From an uncultured Marinilabiliales bacterium (GTDB lineage Bacteria; Bacteroidota; Bacteroidia; Bacteroidales; BM520): 5,839 nt of DNA. Positions 1-5,839 of the stretch are shown in pieces. The notes beneath the pieces were generated by a model that saw only the letters and a list, made by a program, of their open reading frames with translations, did not search any database and had not been told where the DNA came from. Where the stretch lies: NCBI GenBank assembly GCA_937877575.1, contig CALFIZ010000125.1, forward strand, positions 1 to 5,839. The letters run 5' to 3'. Both the position numbers and the translations under genes were made by a program. Each line of letters begins with the position of its first letter. Position 1 is the stretch's first letter.

Positions 1-2073
1 ACTCAATGAAACGCCTTTCAGCCCGTCTTTTATCGGTGCCCAGATTATATTTGTCAGAGCCTCGCACACGGAAAGTCTTGACGCTTCGGCAGGGTCGAGC
101 AGTCCGGCTATAGGGGCATGACCTATTGCTGATGCCACACCGGTGGTGCCGGTATAGTCCAATGCCATGACACCCAAGTCGTTGAGTGGCAGTTGATAGA
201 TGCCTGTACATTGCTGCATCGCGACTTTGCCGGTTACGGAACGGTCCACTTTGTTGGTCAGCCAGTCCTTGCTGCCGACTGATTCAAGTGACAGGACGTT
301 TTCAACGTGAGTCTCGAAATCGTCAAGCGACAGGTCGAGGTCTTCGTCCTGTTCCACTATGGATTTGCCCACCACGTATTCCTTGGTGTCGGTGAGGATG
401 GTCTTGGGAGGGTTGCCGAAGAAGTCGGTAAGCTGCATGTCTATTGGCTTTACCCCGCTCTTTCTGTCGATGACTTCAAATCTCATGTCATCGGTGACTT
501 CACCGACGACATAGAACGGAGCCCTTTCTCTTTCGGCTATTTTCTGCAGTAGCGGAAGGTGTTCGCTTTTGATGACAATTCCCATTCGTTCCTGTGATTC
601 GTTCCCGATGATTTCCTTGATTGAAAGGGTAGGGTCTCCGATAGGCAATGTGTCGAGATAGATTATTCCGCCGTTTTTCTCAACTAATTCGGAGAAGCAG
701 TTGAGGTGGCCGCCGGCGCCGTGGTCGTGAATGGAAATTACCGGGTTGTCGGTCATTTCCACGAATGCGCGGATGACGTTAGACACTCTTTTCTGCATTT
801 CCGGATTGGAACGCTGGACGGCGTTGAGCTCGATGGCATTTTCGTATTCACCTGTATTTACTGAAGAAACGGATGCGCCACCGAGGCCGATTCTATAGTT
901 GTCGCCGCCGAGCAGAACTATCATGTCACCTTTTTGCGGAATGCCTTTTTTGCTTTCCTTTTCCTTTGCGAAGCCTATGCCTCCGGCAAGCATGATGACC
1001 TTGTCGTAGCCGTATTTCCTGTCTTCGGTGAAGTGTTCGAAGGTGAGCAGGCTGCCGTTAATCAGCGGCTGCCCGAATTTGTTGCCGAAATCACTTGCAC
1101 CGTTTGACGCCTTGATAAGAATGTCGTTTGGTGTCTGATAGAGCCAGGGCCTTTCCGGCAGATTCTTTTCCCAGTCTTTGAGTTCGCCATGACGCGGGTA
1201 GGAAGTCATATAGACAGCTGTGCCTGAGAGTGGCAAAGAGCCTCTGCCTCCGCCGAGACGGTCTCTGATTTCACCGCCACTGCCTGTGGCAGCTCCGTTA
1301 AACGGTTCGACTGTAGTCGGGAAATTGTGAGTTTCGGCTTTCAGTGAAATTACAGACTGAATGTCGTCAACTCTGAAAAATGACGCCTCATCCTGTCTTT
1401 CAGGCGCAAACTGTTCAATGACAGGACCTTCTATGAAGGCTACATTGTCTTTGTATGCCGATATTATGCCGTTGGGATTTTCCTTGGAAGTTTTCTTTAT
1501 CATCCCGAACAGTGAGGATGGCATTTCCTTGCCGTCAATGATGAAAGTCCCGTTGAAGATTTTATGACGGCAGTGTTCCGAGTTGATTTCAGAAAAGCCG
1601 AAGACTTCGCTGTCAGTGAGTTTTCTGCCCAGATTTTTGCTCAGGTCCTTGAGGTAGGTGATTTCCTCTTTGCTGAGTGCAAGACCTTCCTCGACATTAT
1701 AAGCTTCGAGGTCGTCAATGTAACGTATGTCTTCAGGTTTACGGTCGATGAAAAACACATTCTGGTCAAGACCGTCATACACCTGTTGCAGCATCTTGTC
1801 GTATTTTTCCTTTTTCACCGAGTATATTTCGGTGAACATTTCAATGCGTCTGATGCCGCTTATCCCCATGTTTTGGGTTATCTCCACTGCGTTGGTGCTC
1901 CATGGGGTGATCATTTCTTTTCTTGGACCGATGAAAGTGCCGTCAAGGTGGTCGGCATCTTCGTATTTGGAGTTTCCGAAAAGCCATATCAGCTTTTCTA
2001 TTGTATCTTGTGACAGAGGTTCTATGCTGTCAACGGCATAAATTATTCTCTCTTTTTTGAAAAAAGCTGTCAT
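1..2073 (-). CDS. purL: Phosphoribosylformylglycinamidine (FGAM) synthase, large single-chain type, N-terminal 691 codons (3' partial)
   Basis: Catalyses the ATP- and glutamine-dependent conversion of FGAR to FGAM, step four of de novo purine synthesis, in the cytosol. I translated the frame by hand from ATG 2073 to the window edge and found it open throughout. It starts MTAFFKK, with a PurS-like N-terminal region (about 1-130), then the family motif SEHCRHKIFNG (165-175), then LKAETHNFPTTVEPFNGAATGSGG in the first synthetase domain (244-267), RIGLGGASVSS (394-404) and HDHGAGGH (449-456). Large PurL proteins run about 1200-1300 residues, so the second synthetase half and the C-terminal glutamine amidotransferase domain lie beyond the left edge. 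The start is supported by its fit to Bacteroidales PurL N-termini as I recall them and by the ATGA overlap with the trxB stop. No Shine-Dalgarno sequence is visible. The overlap suggests co-transcription and coupled translation with trxB. No frameshift or missing motif was seen in the visible part. Confidence 0.97.
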   Translation of the reverse strand, partial: MTAFFKKERIIYAVDSIEPLSQDTIEKLIWLFGNSKYEDADHLDGTFIGPRKEMITPWSTNAVEITQNMGISGIRRIEMFTEIYSVKKEKYDKMLQQVYDGLDQNVFFIDRKPEDIRYIDDLEAYNVEEGLALSKEEITYLKDLSKNLGRKLTDSEVFGFSEINSEHCRHKIFNGTFIIDGKEMPSSLFGMIKKTSKENPNGIISAYKDNVAFIEGPVIEQFAPERQDEASFFRVDDIQSVISLKAETHNFPTTVEPFNGAATGSGGEIRDRLGGGRGSLPLSGTAVYMTSYPRHGELKDWEKNLPERPWLYQTPNDILIKASNGASDFGNKFGQPLINGSLLTFEHFTEDRKYGYDKVIMLAGGIGFAKEKESKKGIPQKGDMIVLLGGDNYRIGLGGASVSSVNTGEYENAIELNAVQRSNPEMQKRVSNVIRAFVEMTDNPVISIHDHGAGGHLNCFSELVEKNGGIIYLDTLPIGDPTLSIKEIIGNESQERMGIVIKSEHLPLLQKIAERERAPFYVVGEVTDDMRFEVIDRKSGVKPIDMQLTDFFGNPPKTILTDTKEYVVGKSIVEQDEDLDLSLDDFETHVENVLSLESVGSKDWLTNKVDRSVTGKVAMQQCTGIYQLPLNDLGVMALDYTGTTGVASAIGHAPIAGLLDPAEASRLSVCEALTNIIWAPIKDGLKGVSLS

Positions 2074-2996
2074 TGCTTGAGGAATTTTTCGAGTTCTATT
2101 GCTGCCATGCAGCCTGTGCCGGCAGCGGTGATGGCCTGTTTGAATCTTGTGTCTTGAACGTCACCTGCGGCAAAGACGCCCGGAATGTTTGTCTGTGTTG
2201 TGCCCGGCTTGGTGATGATATAGCCTTCTTTGTCACATTCGATGAAATCCTTGAAGACTTCCGTATTCGGATGGTGTCCTATTGCAACGAAGAAACCTGA
2301 AATGTCGTATTTTTCTTTCTGATTGGTTTTCAGGTTGTTGAGGATAATGCCGGTAACACCGTCATCATCTCCTACGATTTCATCGGTGGTGCGGCTCCAT
2401 AGAATTTCGATATTAGGAGTTTTGAAAACTCTTTCCTGCATTGCCTTTGAAGCGCGGAGTTCGTCTCTGCGGTGGATGAGATAGACCTTTTTGGCGATGC
2501 CGGCGAGATATACTGCTTCTTCGCAGGCTGTATCGCCGCCGCCGGCAACTGCAACAACCTGATTGCGGTAGAAAAATCCGTCACATGTGGCACATGCTGA
2601 AACCCCCATGCCTTTGAATCTTTCTTCGGACTCAAGCCCGAGGTAGCGTGCTGAAGCACCAGTGGCAATGATTACAGCATCAGCAATGATTTCCTTGCCG
2701 TCATCTGCCCATGCTTTGAAAGGGCGTGAGCTGAAATCGACTTTCTCTACAATTCCCTGACGGATGTCAGCACCGAAGCGGGCAGCCTGTGCCTCCATGT
2801 CTTCCATGAGTTTAGGCCCCTGGATTCCGTTCGGATGTCCCGGAAAGTTGTCTATTTCAGTGGTTATTGTAAGTTGACCGCCTCTTTGGATACCTGTATA
2901 AACGACAGGATGAAGGTTGGCTCTTGAAGCATATATTGCTGCAGTGTATCCTGCAGGACCTGAACCTATAATCAGGCATTGAATGTTTTCTGTCAT
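2070..2996 (-). CDS. trxB: Thioredoxin reductase (NADPH), FAD-dependent, complete
   Basis: Transfers electrons from NADPH through FAD and a redox-active cysteine pair to thioredoxin in the cytosol, which in turn reduces ribonucleotide reductase, peroxiredoxins and other targets. The 308-residue length is normal for the low-molecular-weight bacterial enzyme. Visible motifs in order: FAD-binding GSGPAGYTAA (11-20), the ATGA turn (111-114), the catalytic CATC pair (C135, C138) followed by DGFF, the NADPH-binding GGGDTACEEA (152-161), the NADPH 2'-phosphate motif HRRDELRASK (175-184), and the C-terminal FAD motif GVFAAGDV (273-280) with the RFKQAITAAGTG segment (284-294). The HRRDxxR motif argues for NADPH rather than a ferredoxin- or F420-type reductase. 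The ATG at 2996 directly precedes the FAD fold. A candidate promoter lies just upstream, and the stop codon overlaps the purL start as ATGA. Nothing is broken or missing. Confidence 0.97.
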   Translation of the reverse strand: MTENIQCLIIGSGPAGYTAAIYASRANLHPVVYTGIQRGGQLTITTEIDNFPGHPNGIQGPKLMEDMEAQAARFGADIRQGIVEKVDFSSRPFKAWADDGKEIIADAVIIATGASARYLGLESEERFKGMGVSACATCDGFFYRNQVVAVAGGGDTACEEAVYLAGIAKKVYLIHRRDELRASKAMQERVFKTPNIEILWSRTTDEIVGDDDGVTGIILNNLKTNQKEKYDISGFFVAIGHHPNTEVFKDFIECDKEGYIITKPGTTQTNIPGVFAAGDVQDTRFKQAITAAGTGCMAAIELEKFLKQ

Positions 2997-3015
2997 GATA
3001 TTTCTGTTAAAAGCA

Positions 3016-3023
3016 CAAAGATA
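3016..3023 (-). promoter_or_regulatory. Candidate Bacteroidota-type -7 box for trxB-purL
   Basis: On the minus strand this reads TATCTTTG, a match to the TAnnTTTG -7 consensus of Bacteroidota primary sigma factor promoters. It would place transcription start roughly 10-15 bases upstream of the trxB ATG, giving a short leader. No TTTG -33 element is visible at the usual spacing of about 19-21 bases; that position is occupied by the edge of the inverted repeat. The call rests on one eight-base match in an AT-rich spacer, so it is tentative. Confidence 0.4.
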
Positions 3024-3043
3024 TAAAAAATAGTTGATAATTG

Positions 3044-3075
3044 GTGTCCGATATTTGATAGATATTTGCGGACAC
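3044..3075. repeat. Inverted repeat (GTGTCCG / CGGACAC) between the solute-binding protein gene and trxB: weak terminator or operator
   Basis: Seven-base arms at 3044-3050 and 3069-3075 are perfect reverse complements (5 G/C pairs, 2 A/T pairs). Inside them, after a three-base bulge, a further ATAT:ATAT stem can form around a seven-base loop. It begins four bases past the TAA of the solute-binding protein gene, as a terminator would. However, on the minus strand the first run of six T (positions 3030-3025) comes only after a 13-base gap, so it is not a textbook intrinsic terminator. It also overlaps where a -33 element for trxB would sit, so it may be a protein-binding site. Confidence 0.5.
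3050..3068. repeat. Two direct copies of GATATTTG with an 11-base period
   Basis: GATATTTG occurs at 3050-3057 and again at 3061-3068, separated by ATA, entirely within the inverted repeat. The 11-base period is about one helical turn, which would put both copies on the same face of the DNA. This could be a tandem binding site or a chance result of AT-rich spacer sequence. Confidence 0.45.
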
Positions 3076-3079
3076 TCTG

Positions 3080-4723
3080 TTATTTGGAGACTTTGGTCTT
3101 TTTCAAATCCATCAGGTTGATGGGGTTGCTGCCCAAGCCGCTGACATTTTTGCTGACGAAACGCAACACTTTGTCATAGAACAGCACTATGCATGGCGGC
3201 TCGGTCATGATAAGACTGTCCATTTGTGCATACAATTCCATGCGCTTGTCGTTGTCTGTTTCTGAAATTGCCGTCTCGTACATTTTATCAAATCTGTCAT
3301 TCTTCCAATGGAAATAATTCGGTCCCGTCGGACAGAAATTCTTGCTGTAGAAGAGTGAAAGATAATTCTCGGCATCGGAATAGTCAGCCACCCATGACCC
3401 TCTGAAACACTGTAGTTTGGACGTCGAACGCATGTCTTTTATGACTGCTGCTGAATACACGTCAACTTTTACGGGTATGCCGATATATGACAGTCTGCTT
3501 TGGATGTAATTGCACAGGTCGGAATATTCCATGGTTGTGGCTATCCTGATTTCCGGGAAATTGCCGTTGTTGTAGAATTTTGATTTTTTGATCAGTTCGG
3601 CAGCCTTAATCGGGTCATACTCGTATTGTGGGGTAGTGAGATGTCCCGGCAGTGCGGTCGGGATGAATCCGTATATGCCCGGAGTGCCCACATTGGAACG
3701 CAGATGACGCAGCATCTTCGGTTTGTCTATTGCATAGTTGACCGCCTGACGTACAATGGGGTCTGAGAGCGGGCTCGTTTCGTCTTCAACATTGAAACCT
3801 ATGTATTCGGTGTTGAGATATGGCTCGGAAATCAGTTCGAACTTGTCGCGATATTTTTCATTCAGGGTGCCCTCAGGGGTTATCAGCTCGCGCATGTATG
3901 CAGGGTCAACGCCTGACATGTAATCGAAATTGTCCTTGACGAATTCGAGGAAGACAGTCTGTTTGTCCTTTATGAATGAAATCGCCACATAGTCAAGGTA
4001 CGGGTATCTGTTGCCTTCCGAATCGGTCTCGAAATAGTTGTCATTTCTTTCAAGAACCAGCTTTTCATCCTCTTTCCAGTATTTGAATTTGAAGGGGCCG
4101 GTGCCGATAGGGTTTTTCCTGAAGTCCTTGCCGTAGTGTTCAACCACTTCGCTGGGAACCACGGAGCAGTATTTCATGGCGAGAATGCTTAAAAACGGGG
4201 AGAAGGGCTGTGACAGCTCTATTTGCAGGGTGGTGTCGTTCAATGCCGTAACGGCAAGTGGTATGAAGTCTTTGTCATCCGGCTGTGCGTCCATACGTTT
4301 GACATTGGCCATAATCCATCCGCCTGGTGAGGCCCACACCGGGTCAATGACGCGGTTGAGGCTATATACGAAATCATCGGCGACGACTTTGCGGGTGCTG
4401 TCGCCGCCGAATAGTCCCGATTTATGGAAAAACACATCGTCGCGAAGGGTGAAAGTATATGTGAGAGCATCATCGCTTATATTCCAATACTTTGCAATGC
4501 AGGGTGTTACGTTCATCCTGTCATCGTACTGTACCAGTCCGTTGAACAGTTGGTTGCATCCGTTGATGTTTGAAAGGTTGCGCGTATAAAGGGGGTCGAG
4601 GGAGTTGATTCCATCGACCTCATTATAACGAAAAACAGAATGACCATTGCTATGGTCATCTGTTTTGCAGCTTACAAGAAGCGATAATGCTATTACCGGT
4701 ATGATGAGTCGGAAACGCATCAT
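3080..4723 (-). CDS. Family 5 extracellular solute-binding lipoprotein (OppA/DppA type) of an ABC importer, complete
   Basis: Predicted lipid-anchored binding protein that captures a solute, most often oligopeptides in this family though some members bind nickel or oligosaccharides, and hands it to an ABC permease. The 547 residues begin with a lipoprotein signal: charged MMRFR, hydrophobic core, lipobox LVSC with C19. SBP_bac_5 hallmarks follow: NGLVQYD (61-67), VADDFVYSLNRVIDP (114-128, the family signature region), NPIGTGPFKFKYW (204-216), RQAVNYAIDKPKM (325-337), WVADYSDAENYLSLFYS (444-460) and PPCIVLFYDK near the end (509-518). Length is typical. The start is ATG 4723, with an in-frame ATG immediately after it; the first forms an ATGA overlap with the upstream stop. 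No Shine-Dalgarno sequence is seen. No permease or ATPase gene is present here, so the transporter partner and ligand are unknown. Family assignment is firm; the peptide ligand is only the default guess. Confidence 0.93.
   Translation of the reverse strand: MMRFRLIIPVIALSLLVSCKTDDHSNGHSVFRYNEVDGINSLDPLYTRNLSNINGCNQLFNGLVQYDDRMNVTPCIAKYWNISDDALTYTFTLRDDVFFHKSGLFGGDSTRKVVADDFVYSLNRVIDPVWASPGGWIMANVKRMDAQPDDKDFIPLAVTALNDTTLQIELSQPFSPFLSILAMKYCSVVPSEVVEHYGKDFRKNPIGTGPFKFKYWKEDEKLVLERNDNYFETDSEGNRYPYLDYVAISFIKDKQTVFLEFVKDNFDYMSGVDPAYMRELITPEGTLNEKYRDKFELISEPYLNTEYIGFNVEDETSPLSDPIVRQAVNYAIDKPKMLRHLRSNVGTPGIYGFIPTALPGHLTTPQYEYDPIKAAELIKKSKFYNNGNFPEIRIATTMEYSDLCNYIQSRLSYIGIPVKVDVYSAAVIKDMRSTSKLQCFRGSWVADYSDAENYLSLFYSKNFCPTGPNYFHWKNDRFDKMYETAISETDNDKRMELYAQMDSLIMTEPPCIVLFYDKVLRFVSKNVSGLGSNPINLMDLKKTKVSK
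4667..4723 (-). other. Lipoprotein (signal peptidase II) signal sequence of the solute-binding protein
   Basis: Residues 1-19 read as a short basic start (MMRFR), about twelve hydrophobic residues and the lipobox LVSC, with C19 as the lipidated cysteine. The residues after it are K-T-D-D-H. An acidic pair just past the cysteine resembles lipoprotein export signals described for surface lipoproteins in Bacteroidota, so outer-surface exposure is possible but not shown. Confidence 0.85.
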
Positions 4724-5797
4724 TCTAAAGCGATATTCATGATTTCGTGCATTTCATCGATGTATATGAAATTCAGTCCTTCGATGTATTCAGGCTTGAT
4801 TTCGTCAATGTCGCCCTTGCCGTTGTTGTATGCCTTGCGCAGACCCGTAAGGTCTCTGTTGGGATAGGAGTCAAAGCAGTTGGCGTTGTCGAGCAACTCT
4901 TTGGAATATTCGTATATCTTGGTGGAACTGACGTCGGTGGACAGGGAGAGCTCATTTAGGAAGAGCATCACTCCGTGGCCCTCTGTAAACTCGACCTTGA
5001 AGTACTGCGATGTGAGACGCTTGCTAAGCTTTGCCTCAGCTTTGGCCGCTCTTGCAAACTCGAGGGTGTCTGTAGCCAAAGTCCAGTTCTCTCCGTCTTC
5101 TGAGGTGTAGATTACTGCCTTTGCAGGCCAGTAGAGGTATGACTTCTTGTCGGTATATACGCCAATGTCACTGATGGTAACCCTTGTTGGAGCCTTTAGG
5201 GCCAGCCAGTGTGGGTATAGTACGCCGCCATTGCGCCACTTGTTACGCCAATAGCTTGTCTCATCGCCGTCAATGGCCTGGGCTGCGAAGCCGTAGGTTC
5301 CGTCGTTCTCTTCTTGGTCAGAAAATCCTATTAGTTCCCACTTGGTCAGGTCGTAGGTCTCGCCGGTTGCCTTGAGGCGTACATCGGCCTGCCTTGCGGC
5401 ATCTTTCCTTATGGCCTGATTGACACGGGCTATCTTGGAGTCAATGTCAATGGTATCTACACACGACTGGTCAAGCGGGATGCCCACGTACTGAGCAGAG
5501 TCATTGACGGTTGATGTAAAGCCACCGTGCTCCATGTAGAAAGCGTTGGGGGTGGCATCTGTAGCGCCGCGGCCATAGTCGTGTCGGGCAGTGCGGGCAG
5601 AGCCGCCGTCGTTGTTGGTGAAGGTGTAGCTTGATACGCTGTACCATTTGCCGCTGGCTGCCGAGCGCATATAGCCTTTGCGCCAGTAGCCGCGTGTGTA
5701 TATTTCGCCGCAGTCAGCGTAATTCTCCAAGAAGGAGTAGAATGAGGAGAATAGTCCGGGTCTGCCTGCCACACGGTGAGTGGCCAGGTATGTCCAG
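4720..5797 (-). CDS. F5/8 type C (discoidin/CBM32-like) domain protein, C-terminal fragment (5' partial)
   Basis: An apparently exported protein of which 358 codons are visible. The frame is already open at the last genomic base, and the fragment begins W-T-Y-L-A-T-H-R-V. The GTG at 5772 is therefore probably an internal valine codon, and the true start is missing. Residues about 153-286 form an F5/8 type C module: WELIGFSDQE, AIDGD (174-178), W183, PHW (195-197), SEDGENW (232-238), YFKVEF (265-270) and FLNEL (279-283). Such beta-sandwich modules usually bind glycans, and in Bacteroidota often sit on surface glycosidases or proteases. Residues 1-118, rich in Gly, Tyr and Arg (HDYGRG at 72-77, FYMEHGG at 86-92), I do not recognise; they may be the end of a catalytic domain. 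Residues 119-141 and 294-358 look helical, the latter loosely FIVAR-like. The stop overlaps the next gene as ATGA. Substrate, catalytic activity and secretion signal cannot be judged. Confidence 0.8.
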
Positions 5798-5839
5798 AGA
5801 TCGGAAGAGCGTCGTGTAGGGAAAGAGTGTAGATCTCGG
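5798..5839. other. Illumina TruSeq universal adapter read-through (artificial sequence, not genomic)
   Basis: From AGATCGGAAGAGC at 5798 to the final base, all 42 bases agree with the reverse complement of the TruSeq universal adapter as I know it. The organism's own sequence therefore ends at 5797. The minus-strand frame of the discoidin-domain gene stays open through it and would add the false peptide RDLHSFPTRRSSD. On the plus strand a spurious frame ends in RKSVV. Both look like known adapter-derived artefact peptides in protein databases. The segment should be masked, and the neighbouring gene treated as truncated at an assembly edge. Confidence 0.98.

Noticed and set aside
186..2041. 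Several plus-strand open frames opposite purL (for example 307-552 and 1564-2013).
   Set aside because: They lie inside a continuous, motif-confirmed purL frame on the other strand, have no recognisable domains and no separate start signals.
3025..3030. A run of six A (T on the minus strand) as the tail of an intrinsic terminator.
   Set aside because: It is 13 bases beyond the end of the inverted repeat, too far for a standard hairpin plus U-tract terminator, so the element is left as an undecided repeat.
4176..4959. Open frames on both strands inside the solute-binding protein and discoidin-domain genes (for example plus 4176-4589, minus 4240-4473).
   Set aside because: They are out-of-frame shadows of well-supported proteins; their translations are low-complexity or lack any family resemblance.
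4720..5797. Possible foreign origin of the discoidin-domain gene from its higher third-position G+C.
   Set aside because: A hand count of 50 codons gave about 68% there against about 44% at the start of the solute-binding protein gene. A 20-codon purL sample was also about 70%, so the difference looks like local variation.
5631..5819. Plus-strand frame ending in RKSVV at the right end.
   Set aside because: Its C-terminus is translated from the sequencing adapter, and the rest is antisense to the discoidin-domain gene.
1..5839. Search for a new defence, mobile or RNA-based system.
   Set aside because: The window is almost fully occupied by two housekeeping genes, a standard binding protein and a partial discoidin-domain protein; no repeat array, recombinase, structured RNA or toxin-like small gene was found.

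Overview
All supported genes lie on the minus strand, so the window reads right to left. The organism looks like a member of the Bacteroidota, probably order Bacteroidales. The evidence is start codons without a recognisable Shine-Dalgarno sequence, a TAnnTTTG-type -7 box upstream of trxB, a long single-chain PurL, and an extracytoplasmic protein with an F5/8 type C (discoidin/CBM32-like) module. This placement is an inference from gene style; no rRNA or other marker is present.

Layout in transcription order: (1) 5798-5839 is not genomic. It matches, base for base, the start of the reverse complement of the Illumina TruSeq universal adapter. (2) 4720-5797 is the C-terminal part of an F5/8 type C domain protein, cut off at the adapter. 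(3) 3080-4723 is a complete lipoprotein of the family 5 extracellular solute-binding proteins (OppA/DppA type). Its start overlaps the previous stop by four bases (ATGA). (4) 2997-3079 is an 83-base spacer holding a 7-bp inverted repeat with two 8-bp direct repeats inside it, and a candidate promoter. (5) 2070-2996 is trxB, thioredoxin reductase, complete. (6) 1-2073 is the first 691 codons of purL, FGAM synthase, overlapping the trxB stop by ATGA and running off the left edge.

The genes form two tightly packed pairs separated by the only real intergenic gap. The right-hand pair is exported and deals with surface binding and solute capture. The left-hand pair is cytosolic: thiol redox and the fourth step of de novo purine synthesis. 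Every gap between genes is under 100 bases. I see no RNA gene, CRISPR array, insertion sequence or clear foreign island, and no convincing sign of a new biological system. The points most worth attention are the adapter at the right end, the symmetrical element upstream of trxB, and the uncharacterised N-terminal part of the discoidin-domain protein.
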